From contig NHHQ01000133.1 of assembly GCA_002170915.1 (NCBI GenBank), positions 7,939-16,739 on the forward strand: a DNA stretch of 8,801 nt, in the 5' to 3' direction. The DNA comes from Rhodospirillaceae bacterium TMED167 (GTDB lineage: Bacteria > Pseudomonadota > Alphaproteobacteria > Rhodospirillales_A > UBA2165). Position numbers and translations under genes: made by a program. The notes under the pieces are model-generated. The model was given only the letters and a program-made list of their open reading frames with translations. It did no database searches and had not been told where the DNA came from. Shown in pieces: positions 1 to 6,120 of this stretch (positions are counted from its first letter, which is position 1; the number at the start of each line of letters is the position of its first letter).

Positions 1-114
1 CTGCCGGATGGCGTTTTGGAAGGGCTATATAACTGTTGGCCGGATCAGACCTGTATGGGAAGATGAGAAATTAAAGGGAAGCAGGATTGTATGCATCACG
101 TCTCCATCCGGCAG
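1..114. repeat. Inverted repeat pair flanking the cysteine hydrolase start
   Basis: CTGCCGGATGG (1-11) is the exact reverse complement of CCATCCGGCAG (104-114). The 92-nt loop contains the Shine-Dalgarno and the ATG at 91. The left arm touches the window edge and may be longer. The symmetry is seen directly, but any function is speculative. Confidence 0.45.
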
Positions 115-810
115 GAAATTATTGACCGTGTGCTCGCGAGACGGGGACGGCACCACCTTTTCAACTGGTTCGATGCGGCTGAAACAGCCCTCGTCGTCAT
201 CGATATGCAGCCGACCTTCGTAGCGCCGGATAGCCCGGCTGAGGTGCCCGCCTCCAGGGGTATCGTGGATAACATTAACATCTTGGCAGGCTCGTTGCGC
301 ACTCAGGGAGTAGCCGTGATTTGGGTGACCCATGCCAACGTCCGCGTGGGCCGCGGCAGCGACTGGAATGGATTTTTTGACCATTTTGTAGCCGAGGGGG
401 TTCGTGAAAAAACGATCGAGAGCCTCGCGCCGGGCAGCCCAGATACACTGCTGTGGGAGGGACTTTATGTGCACGGTGATGATCTTCATATATTCAAAAA
501 CCGATACAGTGCTCTCATACCCGGATCTTCATCTCTCGAGAGAATTCTGAGGGCCCAGGGCATTCAAAATATTTTTATTGCTGGAACCAAAACCAACGTT
601 TGCTGTGAAGCCACAGGTCGGGATGCAATGATGTTGGACTTTAATACGGTGATGGTGTCAGACTGTCTGGCGGCGCTCTCTGATGAGGAGCATTTGGCCT
701 CTCTAGAGACCTTTATCCAGCAATTTGGGGATGTGCTTACCTACGCGGAGGCCCTCCAGTTGGTAGGCCCGCAGGCCAATACAGCGGCGCCGATTAGCCC
801 CGATGTTTGA
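91..810 (+). CDS. Isochorismatase-superfamily cysteine hydrolase (probable amidohydrolase)
   Basis: A 239-residue protein of usual length for the isochorismatase-like hydrolase family, whose members cleave amide or ureido bonds (RutB ureidoacrylate hydrolase, N-carbamoylsarcosine amidase, biuret and maleamate hydrolases). The expected catalytic triad is visible: Asp38 in ALVVIDMQ, Lys136 in HIFKNRYSAL, and Cys171 in TKTNVCCEATGRDA, the residue before which the family has its cis-peptide. There is no signal peptide, so it should be cytosolic. The ATG at 91 follows purine-rich Shine-Dalgarno candidates at 74-79 and 82-85. The gene converges on the alpha/beta hydrolase at 794-1606 and their 3' ends overlap by 17 bp. 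The superfamily and triad are seen directly. The substrate is unknown: RutB-like, N-carbamoyl-amidase-like or maleamate-amidase-like activities all remain possible. Confidence 0.9.
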   Translation: MHHVSIRQEIIDRVLARRGRHHLFNWFDAAETALVVIDMQPTFVAPDSPAEVPASRGIVDNINILAGSLRTQGVAVIWVTHANVRVGRGSDWNGFFDHFVAEGVREKTIESLAPGSPDTLLWEGLYVHGDDLHIFKNRYSALIPGSSSLERILRAQGIQNIFIAGTKTNVCCEATGRDAMMLDFNTVMVSDCLAALSDEEHLASLETFIQQFGDVLTYAEALQLVGPQANTAAPISPDV

Positions 811-1606
811 GCAGAAAGGTCAACAATCGCTCTGTAAATAATGCGGATTGTTCAAGATTTATGAGGTGGCCCGCGCGGGGAATCGCCGTGTATTCACAAT
901 CCTGAATTTTAGCCGCCATGGCCGCGCCGATCTCCGGACTGGTCAGACTATCATCTTCACCAAAGACCCAGAGTGTTGGCACGCGGATTGTCTCAAGCAT
1001 GTCGTTTTGATTGAACGTTGTCGTCGAGCGCACGGTCTTGATATAGCTCTCCTTGTGAAGCTGGCACATGCTCTCCACGAGTTGCTGGTATTGTTCTTCG
1101 GTCGCATGAGGACCTACCAGTGTTTTTGCAACGACAGGCGCGATGTCCGAGACCTCTTTTCCGTCCTCTACCAGCGGCTTTAGGCGAAGGTCTACGAACT
1201 TTTGCTTCTCGACGTCGCTGAAATCATCGAAGCCTGTAAAGGTGGCGATCAGGCTCAGCGTTTTGACGCGTTCCGGGTATAAATTATAAAATACCTGGGA
1301 GATACGCCCGCCCATGGACAGGCCGCCGATGTGGGCTGTCTCGGCTTCAAAATGGTCGAGCACACGGAGCAAGTCATGGGCAAAGTCGTTGAAATCAAGT
1401 GCGCCATCGTAGTCATCGCTGCCCCCATATCCGCGTGCATCCCAGGCAACTACATGAAAATGCGCTGATAGCGCCTTGACCTGCTCTGTCCAGTTGGTTC
1501 GGTTGCCCCCAATGCCGTGCATTAGGATGACCAGTTCACCCCTGCCTGCGTGGTCGATACAAAGAGCGGGGTTTTCCAGGATACGTTCTGTAACCAAATC
1601 AGTCAT
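794..1606 (-). CDS. Alpha/beta hydrolase, PcaD/RutD/NicD-like
   Basis: A 270-residue single-domain alpha/beta hydrolase, the usual size for the 3-oxoadipate enol-lactonase-like group. Visible landmarks are the oxyanion-hole HGIGG (30-34), the strand motif VVAWDARGYGGSD (52-64), the nucleophile elbow GLSMGG with Ser97, the probable acid Asp219 in FGEDD, and His247 in AGHLINLE. There is no signal peptide. The ATG at 1606 is preceded by GGAATAGG. It lies 41 bp downstream of the second permease on the same strand, so it is probably the last gene of the ABC transporter operon and acts on the imported compound or its first product. Relatives include enol-lactonases, aminoacrylate hydrolase RutD and N-formylmaleamate deformylase NicD, and the sequence alone does not choose between them. 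Confidence 0.88.
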   Translation of the reverse strand: MTDLVTERILENPALCIDHAGRGELVILMHGIGGNRTNWTEQVKALSAHFHVVAWDARGYGGSDDYDGALDFNDFAHDLLRVLDHFEAETAHIGGLSMGGRISQVFYNLYPERVKTLSLIATFTGFDDFSDVEKQKFVDLRLKPLVEDGKEVSDIAPVVAKTLVGPHATEEQYQQLVESMCQLHKESYIKTVRSTTTFNQNDMLETIRVPTLWVFGEDDSLTSPEIGAAMAAKIQDCEYTAIPRAGHLINLEQSALFTERLLTFLLKHRG

Positions 1607-1647
1607 GAGCCTATTCCATTGATAACTGTCAAGATTGGGGCAAAGAT

Positions 1648-2451
1648 CTAAGTGTTAACCAGTTCCGGTGCGAACTTTCGTGATAATGGGTTGATTACGG
1701 CTTTTTCGCCGACCCAGAAAATAATTACGATGGCAAGGCAGGTGGCGAAAACGGTGGCAGCGTCGGCCACTGATTGGGCTTGTTGTAGCAGGAATCCAAG
1801 CCCGCTCTCCGTACCGAAAAGTTCAGCCACAAGGGCAATTTTCCAGCCGACGCCATAGGCGATGCGGACCGCGGATATGATATAGGGCATCAGCAACGGC
1901 AGCGTTACCTTAATGAGGATGACAATGGGACGGCGCGTAAAGCTGCGGGCCATTTCTAGCACTTCATGATCGATTTCCTTAAGCCCCTCCGACACGTTTA
2001 CCAGGCAAAAAGGGGTTAGGATCATGACAATGATAAAGACAATGGTGCCGTCAGACGGCCCAAACCAGATGATGGCCAGGATAGCCCAACCGACAGAAGG
2101 GAAAGAATTTAAAAATGGTTTAATGCGTTCATGGACGATGACATCCATTATCGGGACCCAATGCGGGATTAATGCTAGAAGCGAGCCTAGAACAACGGCG
2201 ATGATAACGCCCAGTATGACCCGGACGGTGCTCGCGGCGACGTGACTGGCATAAGTAATATCGCTAAAAAAGACCCAGATTTGCTGGGCCACGGCGGTTG
2301 GCTTGGGAATGATAATCTCAGGTAACTCCAGAGATAAAAGCCACCATATGGCGACAGCGAGTACCACCAACCCCTCGGCGGAGAGGCGCGACACCAAACG
2401 CTTCCAGACGAGCGTTTGTGGCGCCTCTCGGCGGGCGTCAACTTGCTCCAT
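1648..2451 (-). CDS. ABC transporter permease, NitT/TauT (SsuC/TauC/NrtB-like) type, second of two
   Basis: A 267-residue inner-membrane permease of the BPD_transp_1 fold, with hydrophobic segments at about 25-42, 70-96, 121-150, 185-208 and 230-248. The cytoplasmic coupling loop starts at Glu166 (EMARSFTRR) and ends at LP (184-185). Where the family has the conserved Gly of EAA-x-x-x-G, this protein has Thr172. I chose the ATG at 2451, preceded by GAGG. The longer frame back to 2529 would add 26 residues read out of frame from the upstream permease gene and unlike any permease N-terminus. The gene overlaps the end of the upstream permease by 14 bp, which suggests translational coupling. Over about 115 C-terminal residues it is roughly half identical by eye to its neighbour at 2438-3217, so the two probably arose by tandem duplication and form a heterodimeric channel. 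Confidence 0.88.
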   Translation of the reverse strand: MEQVDARREAPQTLVWKRLVSRLSAEGLVVLAVAIWWLLSLELPEIIIPKPTAVAQQIWVFFSDITYASHVAASTVRVILGVIIAVVLGSLLALIPHWVPIMDVIVHERIKPFLNSFPSVGWAILAIIWFGPSDGTIVFIIVMILTPFCLVNVSEGLKEIDHEVLEMARSFTRRPIVILIKVTLPLLMPYIISAVRIAYGVGWKIALVAELFGTESGLGFLLQQAQSVADAATVFATCLAIVIIFWVGEKAVINPLSRKFAPELVNT

Positions 2452-3217
2452 GATGCCTCGCAAGATGTGCCTGGATGGGAGAAAAAATCCACCGGTCCGT
2501 TGAGTAGACAAAGGCGACGATGACCACAATAACAGCTAGGACGAGCGGCATGTCAAAATCCTGACGGGCCAGGTTGAGCATGTAGCCGAGGCCAGTGTTT
2601 CCACCGAACAATTCGGCTGTAAGGGCCACCTTCCATGCAACGCCGAAACTGATCCGGACTGTGGCGAAGATAAAAGGATAGAGCGACGGCAATATTACGA
2701 GGCGGAATCTCCTCCAGCCCGATCGGGTGAAACTGACCGACATTTCAATCCGTTCTTTGTCTAGGTTAATCAGTGCTTCGCGCATATTGATGATAGCGAA
2801 TGGGATCAGCACCATGGAGATAACAAACACCACGGTTACATCCGAAATGCCGAACCAAATGATGGCGAGGAAAGTCCAGCCAATGCCCGAGAAAGAATTT
2901 AAGAACGGGCTTAACCGCCCGTGCACCATGGTATCAAACATTTCCAGGTAATGCGCAAAAAAGGCCAAGAATGAGCCGATGAAAAAAGAAATAATGACCG
3001 CGGATATAATATGCGCGAACGAATAGAACATATGGCCGATTTCATGGATGTCGGTAAACATTAGGCCGAGACGTGAGGCCACGGCCCACGGCCCCGGCAT
3101 CACATAGCTCTCGACCAGCGAGCTATAAAGAAACCAAGTAGCAAGAAATCCAAGAATGAAAAGATGCCCGGCTAGACGTGCTTGGCGCCTAGCCGGGAGT
3201 GCAAATAAACGCGACAC
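2438..3217 (-). CDS. ABC transporter permease, NitT/TauT type, first of two
   Basis: A 259-residue inner-membrane permease with hydrophobic segments near 15-34, 65-90, 112-144, 175-200 and 224-240. The PFLNSF...GW..LAIIWFG..SD block (104-126) is shared with the neighbouring permease. The coupling loop begins at Glu158 (EMSVSFTRS), with Thr164 where the canonical Gly is expected, and ends at LP (176-177). The start is a GTG at 3217. A TAA lies immediately upstream in frame, no other start precedes the first helix, and the next Met (residue 40) would delete it. No good Shine-Dalgarno is visible. The binding-protein gene ends only 12 bp upstream, so expression may depend on coupling to it. The function is inferred to be half of the membrane channel of this importer. 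Confidence 0.87.
   Translation of the reverse strand: MSRLFALPARRQARLAGHLFILGFLATWFLYSSLVESYVMPGPWAVASRLGLMFTDIHEIGHMFYSFAHIISAVIISFFIGSFLAFFAHYLEMFDTMVHGRLSPFLNSFSGIGWTFLAIIWFGISDVTVVFVISMVLIPFAIINMREALINLDKERIEMSVSFTRSGWRRFRLVILPSLYPFIFATVRISFGVAWKVALTAELFGGNTGLGYMLNLARQDFDMPLVLAVIVVIVAFVYSTDRWIFSPIQAHLARHHGAS
2456..2459 (-). promoter_or_regulatory. Ribosome binding site deciding the start of the second permease
   Basis: GAGG on the minus strand precedes the ATG at 2451 by 4 nt and supports this start over the upstream one at 2529. It lies inside the 3' end of the preceding permease gene, consistent with translational coupling. Confidence 0.55.
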
Positions 3218-3229
3218 TTATCTAGTTCG

Positions 3230-4234
3230 CTATTCCTTGATGGCATCCTGCCAAATGGCTTTTTCAACATCCGGGACCTTCTTCAGGATACCCATATCCT
3301 TAGATTGGCTCCACACCAGCGTCATGGCTTTCTTGTCTTCCGCGCTGACGGCGCCCGGGAAATAGGAATAGTCATTGATCCAGGCCTTGAAATAACCGGG
3401 CTCAATCTTCGCTGTGTTTTTAGCGATGGCGGCGCCGACTTTGTCGGCATTTGCAACCGCGTATTTAACAGATTCATGCATCATGCGATTGAATTCACGA
3501 AAGGCATCAGGACGGGCCTTGAGCTTGTCAGGGTAGGTCACGTTCACTGCAGACAGGCTATCCACACCAAACATTTCCTTAATGTCTTTATTGGTCCAGG
3601 CTAGTACGCGGTAGTTGCCAGTTTTACGGGCAGTATAGGCCTGTGCATGAATAAGGGTTGCGGCGTCTACGCGGCCGGTTTCTAGGGCGGAGAGTAAGGC
3701 CGGTGCTGGAATTTGAACCCAAGAGAAGTCACCACCCTTGTAAGACACATTTACATTATATTTTTTGGCCAATGCTATACGGATCCAAGTCGTACCAGTG
3801 GCGCGCAGGGAGTAACTGCCGATTTTTTTTCCTTTGAGGTCAGCAAGGGTCTTATAGGGGCTGTCCTTCTTCACCCAAATCCCTGCACCGAGACGGCCTT
3901 TAGCAGAGCGCAAGGCCGATGAAAGAACAACGAGATCCAGCCCGCGCCGTTTGGCAAACGGGATGGCCATCACAGCATTCATGATGACGTCATATTTCTT
4001 GGCTGGTGTCGATGAAATGAGTGCTGGGATTTGCAGCGCACTGGCCTCAATCGCGATCTTATCCGATTTTACAATGCCGTTTTTGATGGCGTAGAGCACG
4101 CCTTCGAGTGCCGGGTCGGCAAGGTAAGCATAGGTTATCTTATCCTTAGCGCTTGCCGGCGTGATGCTGACAAGTCCGGCCACTGCCAACGCAACGGGCA
4201 AGCTGGCTAGTTTCATTAGTCCTAGGTTCTTCAT
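3230..4234 (-). CDS. ABC transporter periplasmic substrate-binding protein, TauA/SsuA/NMT1-like
   Basis: A 334-residue protein beginning with a Sec signal peptide: basic MKNLGLMK, a hydrophobic core to about residue 24, and an Ala-x-Ala site giving likely cleavage after Ala29 (ASA/KDK). There is no lipobox cysteine, so it should be a soluble periplasmic protein. The mature part has the pattern of NrtA/SsuA/TauA-type binding proteins: early KITYAYL, YDVIMNAVMAIPFAKRRGLDLVVL, a WVKKDSPYKTLADLKGKKIG motif near residues 120-139, and ALLSALETGRVDAATL near 179-194. AAAGGAG at 4243-4249 gives a strong ribosome binding site 8 nt before ATG 4234. It lies between the ATPase and permease genes on the same strand. 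Relatives bind sulfonates, nitrate, cyanate, pyrimidines or aromatic acids. The ligand here is unknown. Confidence 0.9.
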   Translation of the reverse strand: MKNLGLMKLASLPVALAVAGLVSITPASAKDKITYAYLADPALEGVLYAIKNGIVKSDKIAIEASALQIPALISSTPAKKYDVIMNAVMAIPFAKRRGLDLVVLSSALRSAKGRLGAGIWVKKDSPYKTLADLKGKKIGSYSLRATGTTWIRIALAKKYNVNVSYKGGDFSWVQIPAPALLSALETGRVDAATLIHAQAYTARKTGNYRVLAWTNKDIKEMFGVDSLSAVNVTYPDKLKARPDAFREFNRMMHESVKYAVANADKVGAAIAKNTAKIEPGYFKAWINDYSYFPGAVSAEDKKAMTLVWSQSKDMGILKKVPDVEKAIWQDAIKE

Positions 4235-4292
4235 TGTGAGATCTCCTTTCTCGTTAATGGTTTGATCGTTGATTCAAGCAAATTTTGGCAGG

Positions 4293-5081
4293 CTAAACCG
4301 TTTCCATACCTGCCGTTTGTTCGAGTTGGCGGAAGAGGGAAATCAGTTTTGACTTTTGCGCACTCAAGCTCTCCGAGTTTTCAATGTCCCTGGGGCGGGG
4401 CTGGTCCAGCACAATGGTCTCCAGAGCTTTGGTTGGTTTGTTAGAGAGTAGCAGAATACGATCCGCGAGGACGAGTGCCTCATCTACGTCGTGGGTAACA
4501 AATATGACCGTTTTTTTTGTTTCTTTCCAGATCCTAATGATTTCACTTCGCATCCGCCAGCGTGTGTTGAGGTCTAGCGCGGAAAACGGCTCGTCCATCA
4601 AAATGATGTGGGGATCAACAGAAAGGGCGCGGGCTATAGATACACGCTGGCGCTCCCCACCCGATAGCATCGAAGGATATTTATCCATATCATTCTGTAA
4701 GCCAACCATATTGAGCAGTCTTCGGGCAGTTTCTTCGCGTTCCCCCTTGGACTGCTTTTCAAATCGAAGTTCCATACCCAACAATACATTTCCTAATGCT
4801 GATCGCCAGGGCACGAGTCGGGGTGATTGGAAAACATAGGCAAGTTTGTTCCAGCCGCGCTCCGGCGGTAAGCCCTCGATGGAGACTTCTCCGCTTTGGG
4901 CTTCCAAAAGATTGCCCATCAAGCGAAGAGACGTCGATTTGCCACATCCACTGGGCCCGAGAATGCATAGAAATTCGCCTCTCTTAACGGTGAAGCTCAA
5001 ACCGTCATAGATTGTTTCATCGCCAAATTCGACGATTACATCCGTGAAGGCAGCAATATCTTCAGTCGATTTTTCTTCCAT
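4293..5081 (-). CDS. ABC transporter ATP-binding protein, SsuB/TauB/NrtD-like
   Basis: A 262-residue nucleotide-binding subunit with every motif needed for ATP hydrolysis: Walker A GPSGCGKST (42-50), Q-loop Gln85 in VFQSPRLVPW, signature LSGGERQR (139-146), Walker B IILMDEP with Glu164, D-loop SALD (167-170) and switch His197 in FVTHD. The VFQSPRLVPWRS pattern is typical of the NitT/TauT class. I prefer the ATG at 5081, with GGGAG at 5089-5093 seven bases upstream. A longer frame from a TTG at 5114 has no such site and adds residues not expected in the family. It is the first gene of the leftward operon, facing the AFMID-like hydrolase across 102 bp. Being the only ATPase here, it presumably dimerises and powers both permeases. 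Confidence 0.92.
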   Translation of the reverse strand: MEEKSTEDIAAFTDVIVEFGDETIYDGLSFTVKRGEFLCILGPSGCGKSTSLRLMGNLLEAQSGEVSIEGLPPERGWNKLAYVFQSPRLVPWRSALGNVLLGMELRFEKQSKGEREETARRLLNMVGLQNDMDKYPSMLSGGERQRVSIARALSVDPHIILMDEPFSALDLNTRWRMRSEIIRIWKETKKTVIFVTHDVDEALVLADRILLLSNKPTKALETIVLDQPRPRDIENSESLSAQKSKLISLFRQLEQTAGMETV

Positions 5082-5183
5082 GGTGGATCTCCCACACCTT
5101 TGGTACTTTGGCAAAGCCTAGGTAATTATCAAACACGAGTCACGCAAGACCGGTAAGCTGATCAATTAAGGAGAGTATCGCTA
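5082..5183. promoter_or_regulatory. Divergent regulatory region between the ABC operon and AFMID-like hydrolase
   Basis: This 102-bp gap must carry promoters for both the leftward transporter operon and the rightward hydrolase. On the minus strand a good -10 candidate GATAAT lies at 5130-5125, but no convincing -35 is found at standard spacing. A perfect 11-bp palindrome, CTTTGGCAAAG, lies at 5106-5116, just downstream of that candidate start region, and is a possible operator. Both flanking genes have strong ribosome binding sites. The regulatory role is inferred from layout, and the promoter assignment is weak. Confidence 0.4.
5089..5093 (-). promoter_or_regulatory. Ribosome binding site deciding the ATPase start
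   Basis: GGGAG on the minus strand lies 7 nt before the ATG at 5081, and no comparable site precedes the alternative TTG at 5114. This supports the 262-residue form of the protein. Confidence 0.65.
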
Positions 5184-6044
5184 ATGTCCGCTATCTATCG
5201 AACCTTCGATCAGGCGACTTTGGATCATCAATACAACGCGCAAGCAACCGTAGGCGATATCACGCCGTTTATCGAGATGTATGCACAGGGAAGCGAGGCC
5301 GCGCGCGCGCGTCTACCTTTTGAGGAAGCACTCTCTTTTGGAGCCAGTTCGGAGGAAACCCTGGACTTATTTCCCGCTGGCGACGGATCGCCTTTGTTGG
5401 TTTTTATTCACGGTGGTTATTGGCGCGCGTTGTCGAAGAATGAGTCCAGCTTTATGGCCCCGAACATGGAGCAGCGCGGCATTGCAACGGCGGCCGTAAA
5501 CTATACCCTGCGGCCTCATGCTACTGTCGATGAGATCGTTGCTGAAGTCCGAAGGGCCCTGGCATGGCTTTATAAGCATAGCGCGGCTTACGGTTGCGAT
5601 CCGGAGCAGATATTTGTGGCTGGTTCCTCTGCCGGCGGACATTTGGCGGGCATGCTCGTCAGTCGGGGTTGGCACGATGCCTTTGGAGTGCCGGAGACGA
5701 TCGTCAAAGGCGGCGTGCTGTTGAGTGGCTTGTATGATTTAGAGCCGATCCAGTTATGTTACGCAAATGAATGGGTTGGCTTGGACGAGACGTCGGCGCG
5801 TCGCAACAGTCCCTTGGCTTATTTGCCGTCAGTTGGGTGTCCCTTGGTACTGTCTTATGGTGGTTCGGAGACGAGTGAGTTTAAACGCCAAAGCGAGGAC
5901 TATGCAGCGGCGTGGCGAGCGACCGGTTTTGAGGCCGAATGTTTTGAAATTTCTCACAGAAACCATTTTGATATTCCAATAGAATTGACTGATCCCTCCA
6001 GTGCCTTGACCCGAAAACTCTTTGAACTGATTGAAAAGGTATAA
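5184..6044 (+). CDS. Alpha/beta hydrolase of the kynurenine formamidase (AFMID)/HSL-like family
   Basis: A 286-residue cytosolic alpha/beta hydrolase. It has the HGGYW oxyanion-hole motif (76-80), the nucleophile elbow GSSAGG with Ser149, and His261 in RNHFD. In the stretch GGSETSEFKRQS (226-237), Glu229 appears to take the place of the catalytic acid, judging from remembered animal formamidases where Asp is expected. The early PLLVFIHGGYWRALSK and later VNYTLRPHATVDEIV are characteristic of the bacterial AFMID-like group, whose known activity is hydrolysis of N-formylkynurenine, though many members are uncharacterised esterases or amidases. A strong ribosome binding site, TAAGGAGAG, lies at 5166-5174. 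No other kynurenine-pathway gene is present, so a role with the neighbouring importer is more likely than tryptophan catabolism. That is inference from position only. Confidence 0.87.
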   Translation: MSAIYRTFDQATLDHQYNAQATVGDITPFIEMYAQGSEAARARLPFEEALSFGASSEETLDLFPAGDGSPLLVFIHGGYWRALSKNESSFMAPNMEQRGIATAAVNYTLRPHATVDEIVAEVRRALAWLYKHSAAYGCDPEQIFVAGSSAGGHLAGMLVSRGWHDAFGVPETIVKGGVLLSGLYDLEPIQLCYANEWVGLDETSARRNSPLAYLPSVGCPLVLSYGGSETSEFKRQSEDYAAAWRATGFEAECFEISHRNHFDIPIELTDPSSALTRKLFELIEKV

Positions 6045-6064
6045 CACAGCTCATGCCATGAAGT

Positions 6065-6092
6065 TTGGTCAAGCTGATATAATTGTTATGAT
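6065..6092 (+). promoter_or_regulatory. Candidate promoter for the EamA transporter gene
   Basis: In the 76-bp gap before the transporter gene, TTGGTC (6065-6070) and TATGAT (6087-6092) are spaced by 16 bp. A perfect TATAAT also occurs at 6078-6083, though without a good -35. Either would start transcription 20-40 bases before the ATG at 6121. This is pattern matching only. Confidence 0.35.
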
Positions 6093-6120
6093 ATTCTCTG
6101 AATAGTAAGTTGCTGCCTTC

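Noticed and set aside
25..489. A 154-codon open frame on the minus strand
   Set aside because: It lies opposite the cysteine hydrolase, whose triad motifs are all intact, and its product shows no recognisable family pattern.
91..1606. Assigning the two hydrolases to the Rut uracil pathway or the Nic nicotinate pathway
   Set aside because: The rest of either pathway is absent in the window and the motifs are shared by many relatives, so a named pathway would be over-reading.
2452..2529. N-terminal extension of the second permease to an upstream start at 2529
   Set aside because: The extra 26 residues overlap the upstream permease coding sequence out of frame, look non-permease-like, and the ATG at 2451 has its own GAGG site.
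5082..5114. N-terminal extension of the ATPase to a TTG at 5114
   Set aside because: The internal ATG at 5081 has a well-placed GGGAG, and the extra residues are not expected in this ATPase family.
5300..5311. Twelve-base alternating CG run, possible Z-DNA or mutational hotspot
   Set aside because: It is inside the AFMID-like gene and simply encodes an Ala/Arg stretch (EAARARLP); the reading frame is intact.
5184..6044. Naming the AFMID-like gene kynB and placing it in tryptophan catabolism
   Set aside because: Bacterial KynB belongs to a different metal-dependent cyclase-like family, and no kynureninase or tryptophan dioxygenase gene is nearby.
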